Source: Ostrinia nubilalis (Eukaryota > Arthropoda > Insecta > Lepidoptera > Crambidae). From it: DNA of 64,000 nucleotides. The position numbers and the translations under genes were made by a program. The stretch spans positions 9,353,001 through 9,417,000 of the forward strand of contig NC_087110.1 in assembly GCF_963855985.1 (NCBI RefSeq), given 5' to 3'. Shown piece after piece: positions 50,149 to 60,920 of this stretch. The notes under the pieces are model-generated. The model was not told the origin of the DNA, did no database searches, and was given only the letters and a program-made list of their open reading frames with translations. Numbering within the stretch: the first letter of the stretch is position 1; each line of letters opens with the position of its first letter.

Positions 50149-50425
50149 CGGCCGTTTGGTGTAGTGGTTCAGAACGGACTACTATGCCGAGAGGTCTCGG
50201 GTTCGATTCCCGGCCGGGCAGAAATTGAAATGATGAATTTTAATTTCTGTGACGGGTCTGGGTGTGACTATGTATAATATTTATGTATTTAAAAAAAAAA
50301 GTATATAAGTAGTATATCCGTTAAGCTAGCACCCATAACACAAGCATTAAGTTGCTTACTTTGGGGCTAGCTGGCGCTGTGTGAAATTGTCCAAAGATTT
50401 ATTATTATTATTATTATTATTATTT
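50149..50425 (+). repeat. tRNA-derived SINE with ATT tail
   Basis: The tRNA-like head has A box TGGTGTAGTGG (50157-50167) and B box GGTTCGATTCC (50200-50210), the internal RNA polymerase III promoter. It is followed by a ~190-bp unrelated body and an (ATT)n tail at 50398-50425. The 5' end CGGCCG pairs with CGGCCGGG near 50211 in a partial acceptor-like stem. The body and tail make it a SINE rather than a tRNA gene. Confidence 0.85.
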
Positions 50426-50429
50426 CTTT

Positions 50430-51500
50430 AGCATGGGATCGGAAAACATGTTAATACTGTTGCAGTTGATTAAATGAAATTGATCATAAAGTTAAAGAGC
50501 TATAACGAAAGGTTTTTGTGACAGACCACATACCTATTCGCGAATGAAGCCGAAGGCAGAATTAAGTGATATTATAACTTAAAACGATTATCTAGTTAAT
50601 TCATGTAACTCTTTATTATTATCACGTTTTATTAAAAAACAATCATTGAACATGATATAAAACGGAAAAGCTGAACATACTTCTAAACACAGCAGTTTTT
50701 ATTTTTCCTACAATAAGCCATCGTAACAATTTTGTTCTTTTTACCCTCATCAAACTATTCATTAAATCGGTTAAACTAATTGACAGCCCTATTGTTTCAT
50801 TAAAATAGCAGGGTAGGTAGGTAATGTGAAGTTGGCGTGCGACCGTCGTTTTGTTCAGGCACATAATTGTATATCTGCCTACCTACATGTTTACAGGATG
50901 ATTTGTAATTTGGAGCATTACTTGCTGGAACTTGGGTTCAGGTAATTTGTATATAAAAAGATTTAGTTGATTTGTGTACTACAAAAGCCTATTTGCATAA
51001 AATAAATAACTTATACCTAGGTATAAACATAATCAATTTAGAAATCTTTAGTTATCATGAGTTACTTGTAATTCATTGATTTCGCAACAAATTAAAATTC
51101 TTCATCTTTTTATTTATAATGTTCATTCATCTTTTTGTATCTTGCTTGACTCACAACTTGTTTTTTCTTCTGAGCCCAAAGGTCTGGCAGATAATGTCCG
51201 GTTTTAAGTTCGCTTTATGTACTATTTAATATGGCATTACAGACTAAGTAAATGGGTAATAATTAGAAAATCAACACTAGAAAATGAAATCAATCAATCC
51301 CAATTAATAATTCTGATAAGAATCTTTTTGTCAATAGATTTCTCACTGATTAGGTACATTATTGTTTGATTAATTATTGTTCAATGGCTCTAACGTTGAC
51401 TAGTGCTGTATGTTAACACGGCCATTTGCATACACAGCTATGTTAATTGACAATTGAAAAGCTATTACGAGTACAAGGGTATGCATTTCCAGCATAATAT
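50430..51500. other. No gene seen
   Basis: AT-rich; short frames only. Confidence 0.4.
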
Positions 51501-51501
51501 A

Positions 51502-51506
51502 TCCTA
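51502..51506 (+). mobile_element. First five bases of a Helitron split by LINE-B
   Basis: TCCTA after A matches the start of family H-A. The rest of the element (ACTTAATAATATTATAAATG) resumes at 56555, directly after the LINE-B tail. Confidence 0.6.
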
Positions 51507-52105
51507 TCAGACAGATGGCGCTGCCGTCATGTTTACATCGGCTCCGTATTGTTTTGGTGTTAAAAATATAAAACTCAAACAATTTTCGAACATTATAACA
51601 AACATGTGTATATTGTGTCGTGATAAATAAGTACAGTTATCATAAAAACTATTAAAAACTGTATAAAGTGAAATAAATAGCAAAAACTATAATCAGTGAC
51701 TACTTTGTAAACAATAAACCAATAGTGAGAAAAACCATCAAAAAGTGCCAAACAAACTATGACAAACAAAAAATCGCAATATAAACAGTGAAATTCCACA
51801 AAAAAATCAATAACTAATTAACAGTGGGTGCTTTGATATTTTTATGTGTGACTATCTGCATTTACAACTTATTCGTAACGGACTCTGTGCGTACAAACAT
51901 CACAACAGAAACTGCATTAACGTTTTCGAAGCACTAACGCAAGAGCTTGATAGCCGCGGTGAGGCGATACTCCGTATGAAGTTCAAGAACCGTGGTTCAA
52001 ATCCCACCCATAGAAAATTTTTGTGTTTTTATTTTATTCACTAAGAGATACCAACAATATAATACTTACACTTAAAAAACAAAAAAGGAAAAAAAAAAAG
52101 GAAAC

Positions 52106-53524
52106 ATGTCTTCATCTAGAGATATTAGACCTATTACTAGAACAAAATGTGACCAATGTAAACAGAGAATACAAAGACGAGAATTCCTTACTTGTTCACA
52201 ATGCGGGTTAAGACTGGATCTGGAATGTGCAAACGTACCATATGTGAGATTCAATTTAATGGACCCAGAAAAGAAAAACAAATGGAGATGTGACAAATGT
52301 ATCACCAAAGTAAAAAAAACATCTAAACCATCCACCTTATCACATACCAAGTCGCAGTTGTCGGAAAATGACAGCATCGACACTAGTACCGATATTGATA
52401 ATTATGAAAAGATAACAACACGTCAACGAAACAACGCCCGAGCGTCTTCGATGGAACCACAGGACAATTCCCTTGAAGGCACAATGGATGACAATTCTTT
52501 GACTTTATTAGAGGACACGCGCAGGAGTCTCCCAGACCTTAACATAGCCGAAAACAAAGAACTACGTGATGAAATCACCCTCCTAAAAACACAACTAGCA
52601 AGTGCCCATTTAGAAATCGACCGATTGAACTTACAAGTTACGGATTTACAAAAGAGAATAAACGACCAACAAAGGGAAGGTCAAGTATTGAAAAAACTGC
52701 TAAACGAACCCACACCACGTAAACTAACCCCCTCAAAACAAACTAGTGACTCTCCATTACCAAGAAGAAAGAAGAAACAGAATAAGCAAACTCAGTCAAC
52801 TGCAGCAGAACCTTGTTCAACGCAACAGAACCTTGCAACAGAACCCTGTTCCACACAACTAGTAACAGAAAATGTAACTAGCCCAGGGAAAATAACTGAG
52901 AAGTCCTGTAATAACATCAAAAGAAAACTATGTATTTTAAGCAATAGACACTACTCAGGCACACTTCGCTCCATGGAAAATACATTTTCAAACGCTTTCT
53001 CGTTTTGTCGATACCTATTACCTAACATAGGAATTAAGCTACTCTTGACTAACTTAAAAAATAAACTGTTAAATTTCACTATGAACGACTACTGTATAAT
53101 TATTTTAGGTGAGACCGATATAAAAGACACTAACTGCATTGAACTGATAAGTACAATTCGGAATTTAATTAAACAAATTGACTATACAAACTTGATATTC
53201 TGTACCCCTACTTATACGCTTGGGACACCAATACATAATTACAAAATCGAATTATTTAATAGCTTACTCTATGTAGAATTGCAAAATTACCATAATGTAT
53301 ACTTCTTTGACTCCAATTTGAATCTGACTTATGATATGTTTTCGAATATAACAGGTAGGGTGAATAACATTGGATTACAAAACATTTTCCGAGATGTAAT
53401 GAGGCAAATACACTTTGATTTTGAGTCATTTCCTTTGACAACCTCACAAGCTGACTGTGATATAGCCATTGAGAGTAATTCTAGATCTGACTACAATACA
53501 TCTGATCATTTATTTCGTGTTTAA
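52106..53524 (+). CDS. LINE-B ORF1: PHD-like zinc finger, coiled coil, SGNH-like domain
   Basis: ATG at 52106; 472 residues. Residues ~12-63 form a Cys-rich PHD-like finger (CDQCKQRIQRREFLTCSQCG, LECANV, WRCDKC), a module found in ORF1 of some CR1-group LINEs. Residues ~150-190 form a short coiled coil (NKELRDEITLLKTQLASAHL). Residues ~205-260 are low-complexity, with a repeated EPCSTQ. The C-terminal ~170 residues resemble an SGNH/esterase-type fold (RKLCILSNRHY, CIIILGETDI, LIFCTPTYTLG, VYFFDSNLNL), but the usual catalytic Ser block GDS is replaced by LSNRH, so catalysis is doubtful. ORF1 proteins chaperone and package element RNA. The stop TAA is at 53522, overlapping the ORF2 frame by ~55 bp. 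Confidence 0.88.
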   Translation: MSSSRDIRPITRTKCDQCKQRIQRREFLTCSQCGLRLDLECANVPYVRFNLMDPEKKNKWRCDKCITKVKKTSKPSTLSHTKSQLSENDSIDTSTDIDNYEKITTRQRNNARASSMEPQDNSLEGTMDDNSLTLLEDTRRSLPDLNIAENKELRDEITLLKTQLASAHLEIDRLNLQVTDLQKRINDQQREGQVLKKLLNEPTPRKLTPSKQTSDSPLPRRKKKQNKQTQSTAAEPCSTQQNLATEPCSTQLVTENVTSPGKITEKSCNNIKRKLCILSNRHYSGTLRSMENTFSNAFSFCRYLLPNIGIKLLLTNLKNKLLNFTMNDYCIIILGETDIKDTNCIELISTIRNLIKQIDYTNLIFCTPTYTLGTPIHNYKIELFNSLLYVELQNYHNVYFFDSNLNLTYDMFSNITGRVNNIGLQNIFRDVMRQIHFDFESFPLTTSQADCDIAIESNSRSDYNTSDHLFRV

Positions 53525-56369
53525 TTCCTTATATATCCTCCATCAAAACATGGATGGCCTTATCACTAAATCAGACTCATTAATGGTTAATTTAGAAAAT
53601 TTTAATGATTCACATACTCCAATAGATATAATAGGCATAACAGAACACAACATGTTAGTTAATGACCTACATCGCCTTAATGTAAATAACTACAGGCTTG
53701 CGTCCTTCTATTGTAGAAAACAACGCAATGGTGGATCTTGTATTCTTATAAAAAACCATCACGAATACGAAAATGTAAACAGTGTGATTAACCATTCGAT
53801 ACCTGGTGTGATTGAATGCTCAGCAATAAAGCTGGCACAACATAGGGTGTATATAGTTTGTATTTACAGACCTCCTAGGTTAAAATCAGAATTAGTGGCT
53901 CTATTTTTTAATAAACTTGATCATATATTAACCTCCCTTAGTGATAAGAACAACTATAAGTTTATTTTATGCGGTGACTTTAATATTGACGTACTCAGAA
54001 ATAATAAAATATCCAGGGATTTTAAACAGCTACTATCAAAGTATAACGCAAAATGCCAATTTCATGAACCCACCAGACCTCGCAGTAAAACATGTCTAGA
54101 TAATATGATACATAATATCCGTGGTGTAAAAGGAGAAGTTATAGAGTTAGCACTCTCCGACCACTCTGCTCAAACTCTTAAGATACCTGTCAAAAAAACT
54201 TGTCGGCTAAAACACTGGTATACTTACCATCGAGATTTTTCTTCTGATAATATAAAGAAGTTTATAGACTGCATCAAAAACCTGAGCTTCAATGAATCAT
54301 ATAAGACAACCTGTCCAAATGAAGCATTCAACTCATTTCATGACATTTTCACGCTTTTTTATAAGCTATGTTTTCCTCAAATCAAAGTAAAAATCTCTAC
54401 TTTGAACAAACCGAAATGGATTACTAAGGGCATAAAAACCTGTAGTAAAAAACGTTGTCATCTTTTATGGAATTATCGTCTATGCCCGTCATCAACTAAC
54501 AAATTAGTTTTCACTAATTATAATAGACTGTACAAGAGAATAATAAATCTTACTCAAAAGGCACAGAATGACTCTTACATAGCTCAGTCAAAAAATAAAT
54601 CACAAGCAACGTGGAAAATAATTAATAAGTATAATAGTAACCTACCTAGGGAACAGATTACCAGTATAGTAAATAGTGGTAATAGAGAAGTAACTGAACC
54701 GACAGAAATAGCGAATTCATTTAACGACTTTTTTACAAATTCAACAAAACCGGTTACTAATGACAAACCCAAACCTAATTACATTCCAAATAGTCAACGT
54801 AATTCAATATTTTTGACACCAATTATCCCGTTTGATGTTCTCAAAACTATAAAATCACTTAAAAACACTAACAGTGTGGGTTTCGATGATATTTCCACTA
54901 AAATTATCAAAGCAGTAGGTAATCTAATAGCTCCAGTCTTGTGCTACATTATAAACTTATGTTTAGAACAAGGAACATTTCCGGATATTTTAAAATTGGC
55001 AATTACTATTCCAATATTCAAAAAAGATGACAAAAAACTTTTAAAAAATTATCGCCCTATTTCATTAATTTCAATATTTTCAAAGATAATAGAATACATC
55101 ATATATAATAAAATAAACAATTTTTTTGAAGTCAATAACATATTTTCAAAACATCAATACGGTTTTCGGAAAAATAAAACAATTAACATAGCTATTTATG
55201 AATTTTTGGAAAGGGTCGTAAAAAATGTTGACAATCGAAAGCCTACACTAGCGCTATTTATGGATATGACTAAAGCGTTTGACAACATTCATCATGGTAC
55301 TTTACTTAATAAATTAGAAACGTATGGAATAAGAGGTAACGCCCTAAAGCTAATTGAGTGTTATTTATCCAATAGAAAACAAATCACACAGATAAACAAA
55401 ATTGATCCTAAAACTGGTGAAAATAAAGTTTATAGATCTAAAGAGAGACTCGTGTACTATGGAGTGCCACAGGGAAGTGTATTAGGTCCTCTCCTCTTTA
55501 TTATCTATATAAATGACTTTCCATATGCAACTAATCATCATATGACTATTTACGCTGACGACAGTACCGTTCTATTCACTTATGACGATCAGAAAAATAT
55601 TAATTTAGACATAAATAATACATTGACATCTTTAATTACATGGTTGACATTAAATAATTTAACCGTTAATTTGACGAAAACACATTTGATAAACTTTAAA
55701 CAAAGAAATAACGATCCTTTGAATTTTAACATCAGCTATTCTGGAAACTCAATTAATGAGGTCGAAACTACAAAGTTTTTAGGTTTGATCATAGATAATA
55801 AACTGACATGGAAACCTCATATTGATGATATAATAAAAAAACTAAATCAATTTTCATACGCTCTCCTTAAGCTAAGGAAGATTGCCAGTCTAAAAACACT
55901 CCTGACAGCCTATCATGGATATGTTGCATCAACCTTAAGATATGGGGTAATGTTTTGGGCTAACACTACTGACAAACAGAGGGTCTTCAAAGCTCAAAAA
56001 AAATGCCTTAGGTCTATGTTCGGTCTAAAGCAGGATGATTCTTGTGAACCGTACTTTCGCAAATATAAAATTTTGACATTGCCGTCTATATACATATCCG
56101 AAGTTGCAAACTTTGTTCGCAATAACCCACACTATTTTGAAATGAATACTGTCGGAAGTCGTCGTGAGGGCACACTGAAATTTACTCATCAATGCAAAAC
56201 CCTTCTCCGAAGAATGAGTGTAAACTGCATGGCACCAAAAATTTATAATAAAATCCCATTGTATATCAGGTCAATTAATGATATTAAAAGGTTTAAAATT
56301 GCGCTCAATGGCTTCCTCACTGAAAAGGTATACTATGACATTAGAACATTCTTTGATGACAAGATGTAA
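53469..56369 (+). CDS. LINE-B ORF2: endonuclease and reverse transcriptase
   Basis: A 966-codon frame (numbered from 53469; the frame opens at 53466 after a TAG) in +1 relation to ORF1. Endonuclease ~20-240: HQN (N27), TEHN, GDFN (D170), SDH. The first ATG is codon 28 (53550), one residue after catalytic N27, so starting there would remove it. Reverse transcriptase ~440-790: NYRPISLISIFSKIIEYII, QYGFRKNKTINIA, FMDMTKAFDNIHH (D599), GVPQGSVLGPLLFIIYINDF, YADD (D697, D698). The C-terminal region includes KAQKKCLRSMFGLKQDD. All catalytic motifs are intact. It is clearly related to LINE-A ORF2 but divergent throughout, so it is a different family of the same clade. Confidence 0.93.
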   Translation: MRVILDLTTIHLIIYFVFNSLYILHQNMDGLITKSDSLMVNLENFNDSHTPIDIIGITEHNMLVNDLHRLNVNNYRLASFYCRKQRNGGSCILIKNHHEYENVNSVINHSIPGVIECSAIKLAQHRVYIVCIYRPPRLKSELVALFFNKLDHILTSLSDKNNYKFILCGDFNIDVLRNNKISRDFKQLLSKYNAKCQFHEPTRPRSKTCLDNMIHNIRGVKGEVIELALSDHSAQTLKIPVKKTCRLKHWYTYHRDFSSDNIKKFIDCIKNLSFNESYKTTCPNEAFNSFHDIFTLFYKLCFPQIKVKISTLNKPKWITKGIKTCSKKRCHLLWNYRLCPSSTNKLVFTNYNRLYKRIINLTQKAQNDSYIAQSKNKSQATWKIINKYNSNLPREQITSIVNSGNREVTEPTEIANSFNDFFTNSTKPVTNDKPKPNYIPNSQRNSIFLTPIIPFDVLKTIKSLKNTNSVGFDDISTKIIKAVGNLIAPVLCYIINLCLEQGTFPDILKLAITIPIFKKDDKKLLKNYRPISLISIFSKIIEYIIYNKINNFFEVNNIFSKHQYGFRKNKTINIAIYEFLERVVKNVDNRKPTLALFMDMTKAFDNIHHGTLLNKLETYGIRGNALKLIECYLSNRKQITQINKIDPKTGENKVYRSKERLVYYGVPQGSVLGPLLFIIYINDFPYATNHHMTIYADDSTVLFTYDDQKNINLDINNTLTSLITWLTLNNLTVNLTKTHLINFKQRNNDPLNFNISYSGNSINEVETTKFLGLIIDNKLTWKPHIDDIIKKLNQFSYALLKLRKIASLKTLLTAYHGYVASTLRYGVMFWANTTDKQRVFKAQKKCLRSMFGLKQDDSCEPYFRKYKILTLPSIYISEVANFVRNNPHYFEMNTVGSRREGTLKFTHQCKTLLRRMSVNCMAPKIYNKIPLYIRSINDIKRFKIALNGFLTEKVYYDIRTFFDDKM

Positions 56370-56554
56370 AAATAACTGTATACATTTTTTTTTTTTTTTT
56401 TCCTGTAAGTAATTTGTATAATATTCAAACTGACAATTTTGTATTCATATACCATAAAGGTGAATCATGGCTGTACCTAAGAATATTTTGTATGTGACAT
56501 CCTGTAATACCCATGTTTATGAATGAATAAATGATTATGATTATGATTATGATT

Positions 56555-56752
56555 ACTTAATAATATTATAAATGCGAAAGTTTGTGTGGATGTCTGTATG
56601 TCTGGATGTTTGTTACTCTTTCACGCAAAAACTACTGAACGGATTTTGTTGAAACTTTACAGTATTATTGTTTGTAACCCCGATTAACATATAGGCTATA
56701 ATTTATCTGTGACATTAAATTTCACGCGGGTGAAGCCGCGGGCAAAAGCTAG
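56555..56752 (+). mobile_element. Helitron body (family H-A), split from its 5' end by LINE-B
   Basis: Continues ACTTAATAATATTATAAATG and ends GCCGCGGGCAAAAGCTAG at 56752 before T, with the hairpin CGCGG-GTGAAG-CCGCG. Joined to TCCTA at 51502-51506 it makes a complete element of ~203 bp. Confidence 0.8.
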
Positions 56753-56754
56753 TG

Positions 56755-57033
56755 TACTCATATAAACAACGTTCCTCACCAAAACAGCCTATACTTAGTT
56801 GTAGTAAATGGTTTGGTTAAATATGCTTCCATTAAACGAAATGTAGCTGAATAAGAAGGCTACATAGGGAAACTCAATAATTTACTCGCATATTGTTTAC
56901 TTATTATGAAGACATGGATTCAATTCAATCAAGGTACCGTAGTTTGCATAAAATCTTCTAGCTACTCCATCAATCTCTTTTTTTTTTCTTTTTAAAACAT
57001 AAACATACAGAGTCAGGGATTGTAATAATTTAT
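56755..57033. other. No gene seen
   Basis: A poly-T/TTC run lies at about 56970-56990. Nothing codable. Confidence 0.4.
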
Positions 57034-57036
57034 ATA

Positions 57037-57193
57037 CTTACGAGCAAAAGTATGGAATCACCATCTTGTGTTTTGATCCGAGCGATCTTAAGAACTGAAT
57101 GATTATGTAAGTATTATCTGTCTTCTATTAGTCATTTAGTTTTTGTGATCGCTCGAAAATAATAAAGTGATTCCATGTATTTGCTCGCAAGTG
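57037..57193. repeat. TA-flanked mariner-type MITE, 157 bp
   Basis: CTTACGAGCAAAAGTATGGA at the left and TCCATGTATTTGCTCGCAAG at the right are inverted; TA lies on both sides. CGAGCGATC and GATCGCTCG pair internally. Confidence 0.85.
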
Positions 57194-57199
57194 TACATT

Positions 57200-58150
57200 A
57201 CTTAGTTAAGCTCCCTCAACCAGGTAGGTCAAGGATTTCTCAGCCCATCTGGCCATGATAAAATATTCTCTTGGCCCACTGTGCAAGCATACAAAGCTTT
57301 GTACAAAGCATGTGTAACCAATAGGTATGTAACATCTTAAGCAGGGTCCAGACGAGTGTAATGTAAGATTACGTGCAATACGAATTCTACGCGTGGACTG
57401 CACTACGTGCATTACATGTAAAGTGCTGCCCATACTATTTCCATTACATTACACGATACATTTCATTACGCGTTAAACCCTCTGGATCTCACTTAAAAGA
57501 TACACTACCAATACCTGCTTTGTGCTGTTATTAAAATCACAACCAATATTAACCAGACAATAATGGTTCCTTACCAACCAGTGATTGTTTTGTCCCATTA
57601 CAGACATCATCAATCATGTCTCGGGATGTCCCCACCTGTTTGTTTGAATATCGATCTTAAAGGTCATAGCACACTTATCAATTCAGAAAGGGATCAACAC
57701 TGTATCGCGTTTCGCGAGCTGTCATCGCCTTTTGCGAGCTGTCGACCGCGAGGCGAGGCGTTTACGTGACGGTGAGGATATGAGTGCGTTGCAGTATGGA
57801 GTTTCATATAAAGAATACTGGCCGTCTCGAGTTGATACGGTTACGATCCGTTTCTGAGTAGATATGTGTGTTACACCTTTACTCGCTTACATTATGATGT
57901 GGTTTAGCTAAACCGCAGATTTTGTTGACTAGAGATAAATATTATGCTTATCTTTAACGACGTTTTGATGACAGCTTATGAATATTGATCGAGAGTTAAA
58001 GTGAGAGAATATAGATAGATGAAATTAATAAATAAATAAAACTAGTTCGAGTGACATTAATTTAGGTATTCTTTTGAATAGTTAGATACTTAAAAATATT
58101 AACACGAGAAAAATAACCTACTACAAATTATAATTACGTAGAAACGACGG
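57200..58150. other. Upstream region of the serpin gene; no other gene seen
   Basis: Around 57340-57470 short phrases with GTAATGTAA, ATTACGTGCA and CATTACACG recur, between AGGGTCCAGAC and ACCCTCTGGAT, possibly a worn MITE. Nothing codable. Confidence 0.4.
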
Positions 58151-58152
58151 CT

Positions 58153-58226
58153 CTCCTAGACTGCATCTCATTTAATATCAGGTGCGATTGTGGTCAAACA
58201 GCTGCCTTGTTCTGCATAAAAAATCC
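58153..58226 (+). mobile_element. LINE 3' UTR fragment
   Basis: TCCTAGACTGCATCTCATTT then CAGGTGCGATTGTGGTCAAA: the last ~75 bp of the family at 15826-16232, from the ORF2 stop codon onward. Confidence 0.8.
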
Positions 58227-58551
58227 TTTAACATATTCATAGTACCTACTACTTACATAGGCAACTATTCTTAGCCCTCTGATTTCTGTAAGTAATTGAG
58301 AACAATGAACTTTAATTACATACTTACTTTAATCCTATTCCAAGATAAACGATAATGTAACAAACCCGCTTCTAATTAATACCCAGAACAGTTTAACTGT
58401 GATTTCCTTAATGATTTAACACAATGCACAAGCGAGTATAATAATGCAATATCAGATTCAACTGGACCTGTTCACGAGATTGATTTGCCGTTCAATTAAC
58501 CGATTAACCGTCCCAACGGATTCGACCGCAGACCGCAAATTGCTGTCGTTG

Positions 58552-58559
58552 TATAAATA
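58552..58559 (+). promoter_or_regulatory. TATA box of the serpin gene
   Basis: TATAAATA lies 54 bp before the start codon. Transcription would begin about 58580-58590, leaving a ~20-bp leader; the start context is CAACAATGG. Confidence 0.7.
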
Positions 58560-58605
58560 CTCGCCCAAAACAAAGCCGACCGAAGACTAGCCCAAACCAA
58601 CAACA

Positions 58606-59633
58606 ATGGAGGTCCGGACCATTTTATTAATAGCTGCTATGTGTGGCCAAAGTCACCAAATCACGGGCTTTGGCTTCCTGGACAAACTTACCGGGGCAGC
58701 CCAGGGTATCGCTGGAGGTATACTCCCAGGATCTCAAGATTCCTACTCCTGTAGCAGAGACGTCAGGAAAGATTTCCAAACGGCCGCCTACGACTTCACT
58801 TTGCGAATGTATAACAGCGTTGGATACTACAATAAGGATCATTTCGTGATATCACCTCTATCGATGTGGCTGTCACTCGCAGCCGTGGCTGAAGGAGCTG
58901 ATGGATTATACCAACAGCAGTTGCTTACTGCTTTGAATCTGCCAGAAGAGAGATGCTTGCGAGAGAAGTACTACCAGATTGCTCTGTCAAGAGAACAGCC
59001 CGGCAACGATATAAAGTTCATGAGGAAACGCCTCATGGTTCTGGACCAAGGTCTGAGGCTCAACACTACGTGGTCCCAATACGTCGAAAGCATGCATCTT
59101 CTGGATACATCTCGTGCTCCAATCAGAGGAAATCTTCAGGCGGTCGCGATGCAGTTGAGAGACTTTCTTGGTACAACATCTTTTCCGAACCTCAACGGGA
59201 ACTCCGCGTTGGTTGATGCTTTGGACTATGAAGGGCTGTGGACGACTGCGTTCCCCGAAGCGAGGATAGAGAGAGAGCCTTTCTATAATGAAGAAGGACA
59301 GAAAATCGGCATGGTCGACTATATGAAGATTAACACACATGTAAAGTTGGCGCACTTGCCCGTAGTAGACGCGAAGGTATTGGTGTTGCCTGTGGGACAC
59401 AACGGGAGGTACAGGATTATGATTGCCGTTGGTATGACGAAGAGAGGTATGAGGAGCATGATAGAAAAACTCATGAGTTCAGTTATTTCTGAGGTGCTGT
59501 CAGTCTTGCAAGAGAGTTTGGTGCCTCTGGAAGTTGCGATACCGAGGTTCAACTTTAATTTCGAGTATGAAGCGAGCGGGATGCTGGATGAGATTGGTGT
59601 GGGAAGCCTGTTTAAGAATCCTGAGGCTACATG
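58606..59633 (+). CDS. Serpin gene, exon 1 (residues 1-343)
   Basis: With exon 2 this makes a 430-residue protein, a normal serpin length. Residues 1-20 (MEVRTILLIAAMCGQSHQIT) look like a signal peptide, so the product is probably secreted, as into haemolymph. Serpin landmarks: FVISPLSMWLSLAAVAEGAD (family N..SP.S....L.....GA), then ALVDALDYEGLWTTAFPEAR (family .NA.YFKG.W...F), FYNEEGQKIGMVDYM and LEVAIPRFNFNFEYE (family ...PKF.....). The frame stays open to ATG|GTGAGT, a good splice donor at 59634; Trp343 is split across the intron. Many family-conserved positions are changed, so it is a divergent serpin; I cannot name the orthologue. Exon GC is higher than flanking DNA, as expected of host coding sequence. 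Confidence 0.92.
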
Positions 59634-59902
59634 GTGAGTCTTTTTTAGTAAAATCTTTAATAATTCTTCTCAATATTAGAAAGCTATTGCCACATAAAAC
59701 ACTTAACAAAGTCATTGATGATTGTTTGAATAGTTTGGTAACTCATCATCATCATGCCCTACCTTTCAGCTAGCATTTCGTGTACATAACAAAAAAGAGA
59801 GTTTATGATATTTAAACTCAGACTCATTTGATGTAATTTGTCGTGAAAAAAGTTGAAAGATTATTTTCGAAAATAAAAGTTAATGTATTTCTCGGGCAAT
59901 AT

Positions 59903-60040
59903 CCACCACCATCATCATCATCATCATTTCAGCCATAGGATGTCCACTGCTGAACATAGGCCTTCCCCAATGATTTCCATAATGACCGGTTGGTAGCGGC
60001 CTGCATCCAGCGCCTTCCTGCTACCTTTATGAGGTCGTCG
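59903..60040 (-). mobile_element. RTE-type LINE 3' end (TGA tail), inside the serpin intron
   Basis: (CAT)n at about 59910-59926, then TTTCAGCCATAGGATGTCCA and GGCCTTCCCCAATGATTTCC, GGTTGGTAGCGGCCTGCATC and TACCTTTATGAGGTCGTCG. Antisense to the gene. Confidence 0.88.
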
Positions 60041-60920
60041 GGCAATATTGGAATAAACTACAGTGATCGGCGCACAACTAACGATATTAGATAATGAACA
60101 CGATAATCGGATAATTATGGAAACAATACTAAACAAAAGCTCGTACTTGACTAAGAATAATACGAAATAATCCCTGAAAGGCGATGTATATTAAGAACAT
60201 ACGAACACTACAAGAGCCGGTTAATAACCCATTAATATTAATTGATACACTTATGGTTTGTATTGCTGCCACGTCACGTTAAGCTTAACAATGTGGCACC
60301 TTAATGTGCTGATAATAAGGTCTATTTTCCAACGAAATTATGGAGTTTGATTAGCTGGCAGTATTGGTACTCTCAACCTGGATTGCCTTAAGTCTCGGAT
60401 TAGGAGAAGGAAAGTAACAGTATTTTTGTAACACAATTTCCTGTTTGGTATTAACACTACTTAGGTTGGACGTGATTTACCGAAGTTTTATAAAAAATCG
60501 GATAAATGAGTAATGTTTTTGGTCAAAATAGTCGATGGTAGTGAGTGAACAGTTTTATTATAGCCTACATAAAAATGAGTTTTGTTTTTAGTTTGTGAAA
60601 GTTGCAGTAATAATGAAATAAACATTGTAATACCTATTATTGCCGTAGCAATAATATTTCATTTGAATTAACATTTATAAAAGTCCGACTAACCTATGTT
60701 ACGTTTTGCAGTTTAAAGATCACGGATTTAAAAATAAATAGGTACCTATTTTAAAACTTTTTTTTTATTGTAGTAGATCGTAATGATAACTGATAGTGAA
60801 TGATCTTAAAATATTCTCATTATGAGACCTCATAGATGTTATGTTATGTCCTGATCAAGATAATTATCAAGAGAATCCACAATCAGGCATATCGTGGAAG
60901 ATAGAATAGTATAGAATCAT

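Larger units (their letters stand above)
51507..56554 (+). mobile_element. Full-length LINE, CR1/Jockey group (LINE-B)
   Basis: A ~5.05-kb element: ~600-bp 5' UTR, ORF1 with PHD-like zinc finger, ORF2 with endonuclease and reverse transcriptase, ~185-bp 3' UTR and a tail of GATTAT repeats (about 56531-56554). The 5' UTR includes GGTTCAAATCCCA (about 52000), which resembles a tRNA B box. Both ORFs are intact, so it may be active. The start is inferred from the split Helitron. Confidence 0.9.

Noticed and set aside
50149..50222. Possible tRNA gene with good A and B boxes
   Set aside because: The acceptor and anticodon arms do not close as a proper tRNA and an unrelated body with an (ATT)n tail follows, so it is a SINE.
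59319..59715. Minus-strand frames across the serpin exon
   Set aside because: Shadows of the real coding strand; no motif and the serpin frame explains the composition.
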